Shown here piece by piece: positions 42,552-52,165 of a stretch of 64,000 bases of DNA. The first letter of the stretch is position 1, and the number at the start of each line of letters is the position of its first letter. The stretch comes from an uncultured Bacteroidales bacterium (lineage in GTDB: Bacteria; Bacteroidota; Bacteroidia; Bacteroidales; UBA3824). The stretch lies in contig CALFIU010000177.1 of the NCBI GenBank assembly GCA_937877455.1, forward strand, positions 1 to 64,000, in the 5' to 3' direction. Below the pieces are notes generated by a model. The model had not been told where the DNA came from. It searched no databases and saw only the letters and a program-made list of their open reading frames with translations. The position numbers and the translations under genes were made by a program.

Positions 42552-45500
42552 CTAACATATAGATTTTAAAATTGACAAAAATTTATCAGAATCGATGGGT
42601 TTTGTAATTACAGAGTTGCAACCAGCGGCAATAAAACGGTCGTAATCGTCGCTTGAAGCGTATGCAGTTTGTGCAATTATTTTTATTTTTTTGTTGTATT
42701 TTCTAATTATGGATGTGGCTGTAATTCCGTCCATTACAGGCATTTTAATATCCATAAGAATTAGTTTTACGTCTGGATTGGCAGCCAAAAGATCAACTGC
42801 TTCTTGTCCATTTTTTGCTTCGAGAATTTTAATTTTAAGGTTTGTTTTTTTTATAAAATTCTCCATAAAGAGAAAATTTATCTCATCGTCTTCTGCTAAA
42901 ATAATTTTGTGATAATTTTGATCATCATTATTATTTTCTTGGGTATTTTTGAACGGTAATTCCAAAATAAATTCAGATCCCTCTGCTATTTTTGAGTTAA
43001 AATAAATGTCGCCACCTATAATTTTTGCGGTTTCTTTTGCAATTGTTAAGCCAAGACCAAGTCCTGAATTTTCTATTATTTTTTTTGATGCCTGTCCAAA
43101 TTTTTTGAATATAAAGTCTTTGTATTTTTCGTCAATACCTGTTCCAGAATCTTTAACATAAAAACTAATTTTGTTGTTGTTTACTCTATAACCTATTTCT
43201 ACAAATCCTGCCACGGTATATTTTATAGCGTTATCAACCAATTGAGACAAAATACTAACTATTTTTTTTCCATCGGAAATAAATGTTGATTTTTCGTCGG
43301 ACAAAGATTTTATTAATCTAAATGAAAGTTTTTTTACTTCTGCATTAACTATAAAAATTGAGTAAACTTCCATCAATAATATATTGGCACATACATCAGA
43401 CAACTTTGACTTTACTCTTTTGCTTGTAAGTCGCGATACTTCAAGTATCTCTCCTACTATTTTGTTTAGTTGATTAGAACAATTAATGATTATTTCTGTA
43501 TAACGTTTTATCTCTGCATTATCTTTTAATTTTTCGTCAATTAGTCCGCTAAACCCAACAATTCCGTTTAGTGGCGTACGAACTTCATGCGCCATGCTAC
43601 TAATAAACTCGTTGATAATAAGATTTGTTTGTTCCGCCATATTTTTGGCTTCAATAATATCGTTTTCATATTTTTTTTGTTCGCTTATATCATTAACAAT
43701 ACACATGTAGTATTCTTTTTGTTTTAGTGTAATTTTGTTTGCAACCAAAGAAGCCAAAATCATGTTTCCGTTTTTTTGTCGAAGAGAAAATTCGCAGCGA
43801 CGTGCAAATTGATTTTTGGGAATTTCGAGTTGGAGATAGTTTTGAATTAATGTTCCAAAATTCAACCCGCAAAGTTCTTGTTTTGAGTATTTTGTAATGT
43901 CGCACATAGCTCTATTTGATTCTACGATAGTAAAATCAGAATCCAAAATAACTACACCTTCGTACATACGGTCGAAAATGATAAAATATTTTCGCTCTCC
44001 CTCAATCATTTTTGAGGTTATATCTGATATTTTTTTTGATTGCTCAAATTTTTCGGTCAAATCGGCAATGGCAAAGCATATATAATTGGGATTATCCAGC
44101 AATTTTCTGCTACCACATGTAACAAAAACTGTTTTTGTTTTTAAATTGTTACAAACAAGTTTTGCCGAAAAACTTTTTCCACGTAAATTTCTATCATCAA
44201 AACTTTTAATGCCAGAATTTTGGGAAATTATAAGAATATCTTTTATGTCGCAACCAATAAGTTCGTCGGCTTTAAAGCCAGTTAATTCAATAAAAGAACG
44301 ATTTACATATCTAATTTTTTGGTTTGGCAACCAACCAACTAAAAAAGATTCTACCATTAAATCTGATAATATCTCAAATTTTTGATTATTAAATTCTGAT
44401 TCTTCAATGGTTTGAGTCAACTTTTTGTTCAGTTCCAACATTTGGTTGGTTTTATTATTAATAAGGATAGTGTAATTTTTTAATTTTCGTTTTTGCCTAA
44501 CTATTAATATGGTTGCAAAAATGAGGAATAGTATTAAAATTAATGTATAAAAAATTATTTTTATGTTTTTTGTTGTCCAAAATGTTTGATAGTTTAAAAT
44601 AAAACTGTTTTTATCAACTTTGTTGGGCTTTATGCCAAATTTATGCATAACGTTGTAATTATATACCCAAGAAGATGTGCTGTCAAATACAAAATTGTAA
44701 TCAGAAATTTTATTGTTACCCTTAAGTACATTAGCCACCATTTCTGCGGCAATTTTTCCTTGTTGATAATGCGACACTAAGTAACCACCAATGTTTCCAT
44801 TGCCAATGGTAACATCGTAAAAATTAAAAACGGGTGCGTCTGTTAGATTGGCAACGTATTGCACAGATTCGCCAAGATTTTTATTTATACCATTTCGATC
44901 TTTGGCGGCAGATATTACCACAACTATATCAGATTTTGGAATTACTGCCAATTCTTCAGCCAACTCACTATACGACAAATTTTCGAGTCTAATATGTTGA
45001 AAGGTGATTTTGGGAAAACGAATTTCTTCCTTTGCAAACTCCATTTCGTCGCAGTTTGAAGTTAGTGTGCCATCAGAAACCACATAGATTTTGCGTGCCG
45101 ATGGAAACAATGTTAGTAATTTTTGTAAATTATTGTAAACATGGAGGTTTTCAAATACACCTATTGTTAAACTATCGTCGTCAAATACATTTGTTGCGCT
45201 TAGATTATTTATTCCACAAAAAACTATTGGAATATTTTTAAAAAGAGAATCGCGATAAATTGAAACAAATTTTAATGCGTGGTCGTGGCAAACAAGCACA
45301 GCATCAAATTTATTAATATCAGGATGGTTTAATTTTAACGATTTATAAAAATTGGTATATAGAGAATCGAAAGCAATGCGTTTTGCATCCATAAATTCAA
45401 AGTCACTATTAACACTATATTTTTCAAAAACTGAAATAATACCGTTGTATTCATTTTTAAAAGATTGAAAACCAAGATGATAAGAGTTTAAGACTAATAC

Positions 45501-45590
45501 ATTTTTATTTTGAGCCAACGACTCCCAATATGATAAAAACATAACAACAAAAGTTATAATTCTCAAAATATATTTTGTTGTGGTTTTCAT
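42552..45590 (-). CDS. hybrid sensor histidine kinase with periplasmic ABC_sub_bind sensor domain (second gene of pair)
   Basis: 1012 residues. In order: signal peptide, a periplasmic ABC_sub_bind-type sensor (about 30-320; VLVLNSYHLGFQSFKNEYNG, DAVLVCHDHALKFV, IPIVFCGINNLSA), a membrane helix (about 345-370), two PAS segments, HisKA with the phospho-His in SSMAHEVRTPLNGIVGFS, an HATPase domain (LVDNAIKYT, DSGTGIDEKYKD, GLGLGLTIAKET) and a receiver domain with the phospho-Asp in LILMDIKMPVMDG and Lys in VITKPI. The start at 45590 is two bases after the preceding gene's stop; a further upstream ATG would overlap it. No separate response regulator is nearby. Confidence 0.9.
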   Translation of the reverse strand: MKTTTKYILRIITFVVMFLSYWESLAQNKNVLVLNSYHLGFQSFKNEYNGIISVFEKYSVNSDFEFMDAKRIAFDSLYTNFYKSLKLNHPDINKFDAVLVCHDHALKFVSIYRDSLFKNIPIVFCGINNLSATNVFDDDSLTIGVFENLHVYNNLQKLLTLFPSARKIYVVSDGTLTSNCDEMEFAKEEIRFPKITFQHIRLENLSYSELAEELAVIPKSDIVVVISAAKDRNGINKNLGESVQYVANLTDAPVFNFYDVTIGNGNIGGYLVSHYQQGKIAAEMVANVLKGNNKISDYNFVFDSTSSWVYNYNVMHKFGIKPNKVDKNSFILNYQTFWTTKNIKIIFYTLILILFLIFATILIVRQKRKLKNYTILINNKTNQMLELNKKLTQTIEESEFNNQKFEILSDLMVESFLVGWLPNQKIRYVNRSFIELTGFKADELIGCDIKDILIISQNSGIKSFDDRNLRGKSFSAKLVCNNLKTKTVFVTCGSRKLLDNPNYICFAIADLTEKFEQSKKISDITSKMIEGERKYFIIFDRMYEGVVILDSDFTIVESNRAMCDITKYSKQELCGLNFGTLIQNYLQLEIPKNQFARRCEFSLRQKNGNMILASLVANKITLKQKEYYMCIVNDISEQKKYENDIIEAKNMAEQTNLIINEFISSMAHEVRTPLNGIVGFSGLIDEKLKDNAEIKRYTEIIINCSNQLNKIVGEILEVSRLTSKRVKSKLSDVCANILLMEVYSIFIVNAEVKKLSFRLIKSLSDEKSTFISDGKKIVSILSQLVDNAIKYTVAGFVEIGYRVNNNKISFYVKDSGTGIDEKYKDFIFKKFGQASKKIIENSGLGLGLTIAKETAKIIGGDIYFNSKIAEGSEFILELPFKNTQENNNDDQNYHKIILAEDDEINFLFMENFIKKTNLKIKILEAKNGQEAVDLLAANPDVKLILMDIKMPVMDGITATSIIRKYNKKIKIIAQTAYASSDDYDRFIAAGCNSVITKPIDSDKFLSILKSIC

Positions 45591-45591
45591 T

Positions 45592-48500
45592 TTAAGATTT
45601 ACAATATTGGTTGAGTACATTGGTAACTTCACTTATTTTTATTGGTTTTTGCATTTTGCAACTACACAACGTATTAAGTTCTTCATCTATTTCATCTTGC
45701 ATTGTATATGCTGTCTGCACAACAATTGGAAGGTTTTTATCAATTTGGTGTATTTTTCTTGCTGCTTCAATACCTGACATTATTGGCATTTTAATGTCCA
45801 AAAATATAAGTTTTACGTTTGGAACGGTTTGAACAAGTTCTACTGCTTCTGCCCCATTTTTTGCATGTAAAATAGAATAATCAGGACGAGAACGTCTTAT
45901 CATAGTTTCAAGATACAAGAAATTAGTATCTTCGTCTTCGGCTACTATTATACTATTTCGGTTTGAAATAGGTGTACTTTTTATCTCAATATGTTCTTCT
46001 TCTGTATTATATGGTATTGAAATATAAAACGTTGTACCTTGTCCTGGCGTTGAATCTACTGTTATTTCGCCACCAATAAGTCGTGTATTTTCTTTACAAA
46101 TGGCTAAGCCAAGCCCCAATCCATTGATATTGACACTAACTTCATTGGTATTTTTTGCAAACTTATTGAATATTTTATTTCTAAACTCTGGTTCAATTCC
46201 AACGCCAGTGTCGCTAACATACATTTTTATTTTTTTTCCAACAAGCACATATCCTATTTCTATGTAACCGTGGGTTGTAAATTTAAGCGAATTTTCAACA
46301 AGATTGCTAAGTATTGTTAAAATTCTGTTTCTATCAGACAAAATAATGGCTTTGTTGTCTGGCAATCTCGTATTACAATAAAACGCAAGATTAGCATTTC
46401 GAGCCTTGGGTTCGTTATCGTTGTAAATCTTTAAAAACAACTCATTAAGATCAACGTTTTCGTTTTTTGCAGTTGCATAATTGCTACTTAGTTGCGCTAT
46501 TTCCATAATATTGGTTATAGTATTTAGCAACCTATTGCAACTTTCTTTTATAGCCGCGCTGTATAATTTAAATTTTGGATTAACATTTGGCAAATCGTTG
46601 TAGAGTTCTGAAAATCCAATAATTCCATTCATTGGTGTACGTAACTCGTGATCCATATTGTGAAGAAATTCACTAATAAAAATATTGCTTTCTTCGGCCT
46701 TTTCTTTAGCACGAATAAGTTCATGTTCTTTGCGTTTACGTTCAGAAATATCGTTAAAAAGCACAAGATAGAACGTTTTTCCTCCTAAAACCAACTTTGA
46801 TGTTCTAAGTTCGGCAGGAAAAGTGTTACCATTTTTTTTAACAAGCGTTAATGTTTGTTTTTTTCCAACCATTGTTCTAAATCGAATTTTTTCAACAACA
46901 CAATCAATTGGAGAAATGTCTAAAAATTCGTCGGCAGAATATTCCAACAAGTTGCAAGCCATATTGTTAGCATATATAAACTTGTTGTTAAGCGAAATAA
47001 TAGTTATAGCCTCCGAAGCCTGTTCTGTAATGGCTTTAAATCTAACATTGGCAAATTCAAATTGGTCTTGAGCCGATTTTAATTGATTTTTTATAAGGTT
47101 TTCGTTGGTATAATCGTGAATTATGGTTAGAATACAATCGGCATTGTTGAAAAAAATGTGAGTACCAATCATTTCTACATCGCGAGCCTTGCCACCTTTA
47201 GCTTTCAACTGCTTACGAATAAAAACGTTAACATTAAAATTTAGGTTTTCGCCATAAACACCTTCTTCCACTTTATTGAATCTAACATCATAAATCGACA
47301 TTTTGTAAAGTTCGTCTTCGGTGTAACCTATCATTTTGCAGTAGGCTGCGTTTATGTATATAAATTTTCCATCAGGTGCAGAAATAGAAATTGCATCTTG
47401 GCTATATTTTGCCATTGACATAAAGTTTTTTTGCCATATTTCAAGATTTTTGCCTTGCTCAACATAAATTTTGTACATTTTTTGGGCTCGACGACGTTCG
47501 CGTAATACCAATATTAATGCTGTTGCCAACAAAAATGCTATCGCTATTGCAAAAAATAAATAATGAAGATATATTTTTATTTGTTTTCCGTTATCATTCA
47601 TAATCATTGCACCAGTGGGTAATTTGTTTTGGTCAATGTTAAATCTTACAAGTTGTTTGTAATTAAACAGATAAACTGTTGCCTTGTCTATTCCCGATGG
47701 AATTGCAGAAGGTTTATGACGGTTGAACAAAATATCGTACATCATTATTGCAGAATTGATGCCTTGTTCGCGTCGCAAAATTATTTTTCCACCCAAAAAT
47801 CCTGAGTTATACCCCTCACCTATTACACTAAAAACTGGTACCGATGAACACGCACTTACTTTCTCGTACATATCAAGATATTCAAAATGTTTTCCGTTTT
47901 GGTCAACGTATCCAGTTAGGAAAAAAACTACCGAATTTTTTGGTAAGGTTGATAAAGTATTTTTAAGTTCTAAATAGCTTATTTTACTGAAGTTGAGTTC
48001 TTTGAATTTTAAGGTTTCAAAAATATTTTGAAACATCATAAATCTTCCCGACATTGCTACACCAGTAATTGTTGTATCGGAAATAAAGTAAATATTCTTT
48101 AGATTTGGAATAAGTTTTTGAGCAAGTTTAATATTGTCTGCTACATCAATTCGTTCTATAAAACCAGTTGTAAGGCTATCGTTGAGGTTTGCGGCAAAAT
48201 TAGAATCATCAACACCACAATAAACAACAGGAATACCTCTAAAAAGAGAATCACGATATTTTTCTACAAAACGAAATACTTCGTCGTCGCAAGCAATTAT
48301 TCCATCAAAAGGAGTAAGATATTTGGTTACATAATTAATATCGTTGTAAAATTTATTAACGTTTTCGTCGTAAGGAAATCTTCTGCAATCAAAAAAACGT
48401 GTTTCTAATCCAACATCACAGGTATCAAACACAGATCGCATTCCATCCATTTGAATCTCGTATGATGGATTAGTATTGTCGTAGGAATATAAAACCAATA

Positions 48501-48612
48501 CTTTTTTTGATTGAGCAGAGCATGTACTGTCAACCAAAATTTGCAAAACGATAAAAAAAATTATCGTAATTATGCAAAAAAACTTATGGCTTTTTGCTAT
48601 TTTTTTTATCAT
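45592..48612 (-). CDS. hybrid sensor histidine kinase with periplasmic ABC_sub_bind sensor domain (first gene of pair)
   Basis: 1006 residues, a paralogue of the following gene with the same domain order: signal peptide (about 1-33), an ABC_sub_bind-type sensor (KKVLVLYSYDNTNPSYEIQ, FDGIIACDDEVFRFV, IPVVYCGVDDSNFA), a membrane helix (about 348-370), PAS (about 395-510), PAS (about 525-640), HisKA with HNMDHELRTPMNGIIGFS, HATPase (LVENSLKFT, DTGVGIEPEFRN, GLGLGLAICKEN) and a receiver domain (LIFLDIKMPIMSG). The ligand is unknown. Both kinases share the EYRDSLFRGIP-like segment in the sensor. They probably detect related small molecules and may heterodimerise. Confidence 0.9.
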   Translation of the reverse strand: MIKKIAKSHKFFCIITIIFFIVLQILVDSTCSAQSKKVLVLYSYDNTNPSYEIQMDGMRSVFDTCDVGLETRFFDCRRFPYDENVNKFYNDINYVTKYLTPFDGIIACDDEVFRFVEKYRDSLFRGIPVVYCGVDDSNFAANLNDSLTTGFIERIDVADNIKLAQKLIPNLKNIYFISDTTITGVAMSGRFMMFQNIFETLKFKELNFSKISYLELKNTLSTLPKNSVVFFLTGYVDQNGKHFEYLDMYEKVSACSSVPVFSVIGEGYNSGFLGGKIILRREQGINSAIMMYDILFNRHKPSAIPSGIDKATVYLFNYKQLVRFNIDQNKLPTGAMIMNDNGKQIKIYLHYLFFAIAIAFLLATALILVLRERRRAQKMYKIYVEQGKNLEIWQKNFMSMAKYSQDAISISAPDGKFIYINAAYCKMIGYTEDELYKMSIYDVRFNKVEEGVYGENLNFNVNVFIRKQLKAKGGKARDVEMIGTHIFFNNADCILTIIHDYTNENLIKNQLKSAQDQFEFANVRFKAITEQASEAITIISLNNKFIYANNMACNLLEYSADEFLDISPIDCVVEKIRFRTMVGKKQTLTLVKKNGNTFPAELRTSKLVLGGKTFYLVLFNDISERKRKEHELIRAKEKAEESNIFISEFLHNMDHELRTPMNGIIGFSELYNDLPNVNPKFKLYSAAIKESCNRLLNTITNIMEIAQLSSNYATAKNENVDLNELFLKIYNDNEPKARNANLAFYCNTRLPDNKAIILSDRNRILTILSNLVENSLKFTTHGYIEIGYVLVGKKIKMYVSDTGVGIEPEFRNKIFNKFAKNTNEVSVNINGLGLGLAICKENTRLIGGEITVDSTPGQGTTFYISIPYNTEEEHIEIKSTPISNRNSIIVAEDEDTNFLYLETMIRRSRPDYSILHAKNGAEAVELVQTVPNVKLIFLDIKMPIMSGIEAARKIHQIDKNLPIVVQTAYTMQDEIDEELNTLCSCKMQKPIKISEVTNVLNQYCKS

Positions 48613-48772
48613 TTTAGCCTCCAGTTTTTTTGTAAATAATTATTGGTGGCTAAGATATATTATTTTTTGTATATAACGAAATTTTTTAGGTATTATTTTT
48701 ACATTTTTCATTAGTAATAATCGAAAAACTAATAAATATATTTTTAATTTTTAAAAAATATGAATAATAGTT

Positions 48773-49474
48773 TTAATAATCACGATTTTCAATAAGGCTA
48801 TGATCGTTACGAGCTTCTTTTTTGATAAGATAAAACGCCCAAATAACAATAGAAATGTAGAATAAAATAAAAAACATAAAAAGTGATCCATCGCCAGAAC
48901 CGCATAGAAAATCGTAAGTACCATGTAGAATTGTTGGAATAATAAGAGAAAGGGCAAGATTTGTGTTTTTTTGAGATTCTTTGCAATAATATTTATAATG
49001 TCTTGCCCTCGACATATAAACGCCCATCACTACGCCAAAAATAGAATGACCAGCAAAAAAAGTTCTTAATACTGCCACTTCTAAGCCTCCATCAAAAACG
49101 TAAAAAATGTTTTCAAATATCGCAAAACCAAGCGATGAACTAACGCAATAAACTATTCCGTCGTAGGTGTCGTCGAAAAAACTGCTTTTCCAAATAAAAA
49201 ACATTACAACGAGCCACTTGAAAAATTCTTCAACTAATGCTACTTGAAAAAAATTATCAATAAACGAATAAAAATATGTTTGATTATCAATCAACGAAGC
49301 TGTTACACTTTCTAAAGAAAGCTCAACAAAAACAGTTGGAATACACGATATTGCACCAATTAAAAAGGTTTTTAAAACAAGTTTTAAAGGTTCGTGTTTT
49401 GGATCTTTTTTATAAACATAAAACAAAACCGCCAACGAAGGCAAAAAAGTGAGTATAATAGTTAAAATTTCCAT
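48773..49474 (-). CDS. PrsW-family intramembrane metalloprotease
   Basis: 233 residues with about seven helices. It has the PrsW motifs ALVEEFFKWLVV (EExxK-type), GFAIFENIFYV (E...N), FFAGHSIFGVVMG (His) and TILHGTYDFL (His). In Bacillus PrsW cuts an anti-sigma factor; other members have varied roles. No anti-sigma gene is adjacent. It lies downstream, on the minus strand, of a 405-bp gap. Confidence 0.85.
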   Translation of the reverse strand: MEILTIILTFLPSLAVLFYVYKKDPKHEPLKLVLKTFLIGAISCIPTVFVELSLESVTASLIDNQTYFYSFIDNFFQVALVEEFFKWLVVMFFIWKSSFFDDTYDGIVYCVSSSLGFAIFENIFYVFDGGLEVAVLRTFFAGHSIFGVVMGVYMSRARHYKYYCKESQKNTNLALSLIIPTILHGTYDFLCGSGDGSLFMFFILFYISIVIWAFYLIKKEARNDHSLIENRDY

Positions 49475-49661
49475 AAAAAGTTATTTAAAAGTTTAACACA
49501 CAAATAATTAGTTATATAGACTAAAAAATTAAATAACTCAATTTATCAAATGTTTAACACTGAAATCACTAATTTTTGAAAAAAATGATTAATTGTAATG
49601 TACAAAATCTACATAATTAGCATTTCAATTTTTTTTACGTTTATAAGTTATGTGTTTAAGG

Positions 49662-49699
49662 TTAGTAAAAATAACTTGATTTTTACTAATTTGTTTTTT
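49662..49699 (+). terminator. isolated hairpin with T-run
   Basis: TTAGTAAAAAT (49662-49672) and ATTTTTACTAA (49679-49689) form an 11-bp stem and are followed by TTTGTTTTTT. No plus-strand gene precedes it, so either it terminates an unseen transcript or it is a relic. Confidence 0.4.
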
Positions 49700-49821
49700 T
49701 TTAATTTTCGTGTATTCAGTGCCTTCCGTGTAAATAATATTACTCTTTGATTAAATTTTTAAGTTAATTAATCTATATTTAAATTATTTTTATAAATAGG
49801 TAATTATTTAAACTTGTAAAA

Positions 49822-49862
49822 ATAAAAAAAATCTTTTCTAAAACAATAATTTAGAAAAGATT
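49822..49862 (-). terminator. terminator of tRNA-Lys
   Basis: On the minus strand ATCTTTTCTAAA and TTTTAGAAAAGAT pair, followed by eight T. Confidence 0.85.
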
Positions 49863-49879
49863 TCAATATTAAAAATTTG

Positions 49880-49952
49880 TGACCAAGCTGGGGCTCGAAC
49901 CCAGGACCCCATCCTTAAAAGGGATGTGCTCTACCAACTGAGCTACTTAGTC
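49880..49952 (-). tRNA. tRNA-Lys (anticodon UUU)
   Basis: A 73-nt gene on the minus strand. The acceptor arms are GACTAAG and CTTGGTC (one G-T), the D arm is GCTCAGTTGGTAGAGC, the anticodon stem CATCC/GGATG encloses the loop CTTTTAA (anticodon TTT), and the T arm is CTGGGTTCGAGCCCCAG. The discriminator is A; CCA is not encoded. Confidence 0.95.
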
Positions 49953-49998
49953 TGCCATAAATTTTATTTCAAATTACCTGCCTTTGTTTAAGACGGTG

Positions 49999-50029
49999 CA
50001 AAAGTACAAACCATTTTTTAATTTGCAAA
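49999..50029 (-). promoter_or_regulatory. tRNA-Lys promoter, full consensus
   Basis: On the minus strand TTTG (50029-50026), 19 nt, then TACTTTTG (50006-49999). This is an exact match to the phylum consensus and matches the spacing at tRNA-Leu. Confidence 0.85.
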
Positions 50030-50238
50030 TTTTTTTGAAAAAAAATCGCATTTTTTTTTATTATTTTTTTTAACTATTTGATACTTAGTTATATATTTTT
50101 TTTATAATTTTCCATTGATGTAATAATAATAGGCAGTTTTAACATGTTTTTATCATACCAAAAACACTTAAAAAGACTTTATCCAGATACCGAGTCCAAA
50201 ATTATTGGGAAAAATTCTTGTTTTAACCAAAAAAATAT

Positions 50239-50246
50239 TAATTTTG
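50239..50246 (+). promoter_or_regulatory. promoter -7 box of argF
   Basis: TAATTTTG, a perfect TAnnTTTG match, 24 nt before the ATG at 50270. It puts the upstream in-frame ATG at 50144 before the transcript start. Confidence 0.65.
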
Positions 50247-50269
50247 CCAATAGAAAAATAGATTTTATT

Positions 50270-51271
50270 ATGACGGTAAATTTAAAAAAGAGGAGTTTTT
50301 TAAAACTCATAGATTTCACTCCCCAAGAAATTGAATATCTAATAGATTTGGCCGCCGAACTTAAGGCTGCTAAATACAACGGCACTGAAAAACAGATGCT
50401 AAAAGGAAAAAACATCGCACTTATATTTGAAAAAACATCCACACGTACTCGTTGCGCATTTGAAGTTGCTGCTGCGGATCAAGGCGCACATACAGTGTAT
50501 ATTACCCCCACTGGCAGTCAAATAGGGCATAAAGAAAGTGCAGAAGATTCTGCTCGCGTTTTTGGACGTATGTTTGACGCTTTAGAATATCGTGGTTTTG
50601 CCCAAAAAACAGTTGAAATTCTTGCTGAATATTCCAAAAAACCAGTTTGGAATGGACTTACAAACGAAGCACACCCTACACAAGCATTAGCAGACATTCT
50701 TACAATTAAAGAACATTGTAAAAAAGACTTAAAAGATGTTAAGTTTGCATTTCTTGGTGATATTCACAGCAACACTTGCAACTCGCTTTTGGTAATAGCC
50801 GCCAAACTTGGAATGGATTTTAGACTTGTTGGACCCAAAAAACTTGGACCAGAACAACATTTGTTGCAAAAAAGCTTGGAAATTGCAGAAGAAACTGGTG
50901 CTAAAATAACTGTAACTGATGATGTTGCACAGGGAGTGAAAGATTGCGATTTTATTTATACTGATGTTTGGGTTTCGATGGGCGAAGTTCATGATGTTTG
51001 GGCAGAAAGAATTAAATTGTTATCGCCATATCAAATTAACAAAAATGTAATGCAACTTACTGGTAATAAAGATGTTAAATTTATGCATTGTTTACCAGCT
51101 TTTCACGATTTAAATACCTCAACTGGTAAGGAAATTTATCAAAAATTTGGTATTGATTGTATGGAAGTTACCAATGAAGTGTTTGAAAGTGAGCAGTCAA
51201 TTGTTTTTGACGAGGCAGAAAATAGACTTCATACCATTAAAGCAGTTATGGTTGCAACATTGGCAGAATAG
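50270..51271 (+). CDS. argF: ornithine carbamoyltransferase
   Basis: A 333-residue enzyme that joins carbamoyl phosphate and ornithine to citrulline, in arginine synthesis or, in reverse, the deiminase pathway. Motifs are [16 protein letters not shown] (carbamoyl-phosphate site), [30 protein letters not shown], and [10 protein letters not shown] (ornithine site). The start at 50270 matches the family ([13 protein letters not shown]) and lies downstream of the promoter box; the longer frame from 50144 adds 42 residues with no family counterpart. It resembles the ArgF/ArcB type of Enterobacteria rather than the N-acetylornithine form reported for some Bacteroides. No other arg gene is adjacent. 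Confidence 0.93.
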   Translation: MTVNLKKRSFLKLIDFTPQEIEYLIDLAAELKAAKYNGTEKQMLKGKNIALIFEKTSTRTRCAFEVAAADQGAHTVYITPTGSQIGHKESAEDSARVFGRMFDALEYRGFAQKTVEILAEYSKKPVWNGLTNEAHPTQALADILTIKEHCKKDLKDVKFAFLGDIHSNTCNSLLVIAAKLGMDFRLVGPKKLGPEQHLLQKSLEIAEETGAKITVTDDVAQGVKDCDFIYTDVWVSMGEVHDVWAERIKLLSPYQINKNVMQLTGNKDVKFMHCLPAFHDLNTSTGKEIYQKFGIDCMEVTNEVFESEQSIVFDEAENRLHTIKAVMVATLAE

Positions 51272-51290
51272 CATAAATAAAATTTTTATT

Positions 51291-51332
51291 AAAACGAATT
51301 GTCTAAAAATTATTGACAATTCGTTTTTTTTA
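51291..51332 (+). terminator. terminator of argF
   Basis: AAAACGAATTGTC (51291-51303) pairs with GACAATTCGTTTT (51315-51327) and T residues follow. Confidence 0.9.
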
Positions 51333-51395
51333 TGGTCTTGAGGTATTAAACCATATTGTTAAAACGATGTCTAATAAATATGATTTTAAAGAATT

Positions 51396-52073
51396 ATGAT
51401 TATGTGGAAAAAAATCTCGTTATTAATATGTTTACAAGTTTATTCGTTGATTTTGTTTTCCCAAGACACACGTGTAATATATGGTAAATGCTCAACACTC
51501 AACGATTTACCTGTTTTTGGAATAAAAGTACATTCTCAAAAACTAAAAACAGAAACCACTACTGACTCTTTAGGACACTTTGCGATAGTTTGTAGTAACA
51601 AAGACCGTATTAAACTTCAAGGTAAAGTTTTTAGTAATGTTTCGGTAAAAATAAACCATAAAACCAACGACTCTATAGATGTTAATATGTCGTTTTATCC
51701 AACGCAAAAAAATGTTGAGCTTGCCATTGGATATGGATATATAACCGAAAATAACCGTACTCAGGCCATACAATATATAGATAGAAAACACGATTTTTGT
51801 AGTTATTTAAATGTCTATGACATTCTACGCAACAATTTTAATAACCTTCAAGTTAATGATAACGGTTGCGTTGTAATACGAGGTCCATCGTCGCTATTTG
51901 CTTCTAATTGTGCGCTTTACATTGTTGATGGCGTTAAAACAGAATCCATTAGTTATATTTCGCCATGTGATGTTAAAGAAATTTCGGTGTTAAAAGATGC
52001 AAGTGCCGCCATCTATGGAAGTCAAAGTGCGCCAGGCGTTATTTTGATTAACTTAAAAAATGGAAACCATTAA
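51396..52073 (+). CDS. stand-alone TonB-plug protein with carboxypeptidase-like N-domain
   Basis: 225 residues: a signal peptide (about 1-22), a carboxypeptidase-regulatory-like beta domain (about 25-105; VIYGKCSTLNDLPVFGIKVHS, TTTDSLGHFAIVC), then a TonB-receptor plug (about 120-222; VYDILRNNFNNLQVNDNGCV, VVIRGPSSLF, ALYIVDGV, CDVKEISVLKDASAAIYGSQ). It ends at the place where SusC-type receptors continue into the barrel (GVILINLKNG). Hence no channel can form. It is not a 5' fragment of a broken receptor, because a convergent terminator follows 38 nt after the stop and no barrel remnant is seen. It may act as a periplasmic adaptor or decoy for TonB; this is speculative. Confidence 0.75.
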   Translation: MIMWKKISLLICLQVYSLILFSQDTRVIYGKCSTLNDLPVFGIKVHSQKLKTETTTDSLGHFAIVCSNKDRIKLQGKVFSNVSVKINHKTNDSIDVNMSFYPTQKNVELAIGYGYITENNRTQAIQYIDRKHDFCSYLNVYDILRNNFNNLQVNDNGCVVIRGPSSLFASNCALYIVDGVKTESISYISPCDVKEISVLKDASAAIYGSQSAPGVILINLKNGNH

Positions 52074-52110
52074 AAATTATATACATAAATATCTAATTAT
52101 CAGCAATTTA

Positions 52111-52160
52111 AAATAAAACCGTAACCTTGCAATTTTTTTTGTATGGTTACGGTTTTATTT
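52111..52160. terminator. bidirectional terminator
   Basis: A 16-bp perfect stem joins 52111-52126 (ending ACCGTAACC) and 52145-52160 (starting GGTTACGGT), with an A-run at left and T-run at right. It serves the plug gene and the convergent macroglobulin gene. Confidence 0.92.
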
Positions 52161-52165
52161 TTGTA

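Larger units (their letters stand above)
49475..49879. other. 405-bp intergenic region, mostly featureless
   Basis: AT-rich sequence between prsW and tRNA-Lys. It holds an 11-bp hairpin at 49662-49689 and the tRNA-Lys terminator at 49822-49862. No coding frame is supported. A run CGTGTATTCAGTGCC followed by TTCCGTGTA (about 49713-49736) has an internal repeat of CGTGTA but no obvious role. Confidence 0.5.

Noticed and set aside
49713..49736. Short internal repeat of CGTGTA as a regulatory site
   Set aside because: Two six-base copies in AT-rich sequence are not enough to support a site.
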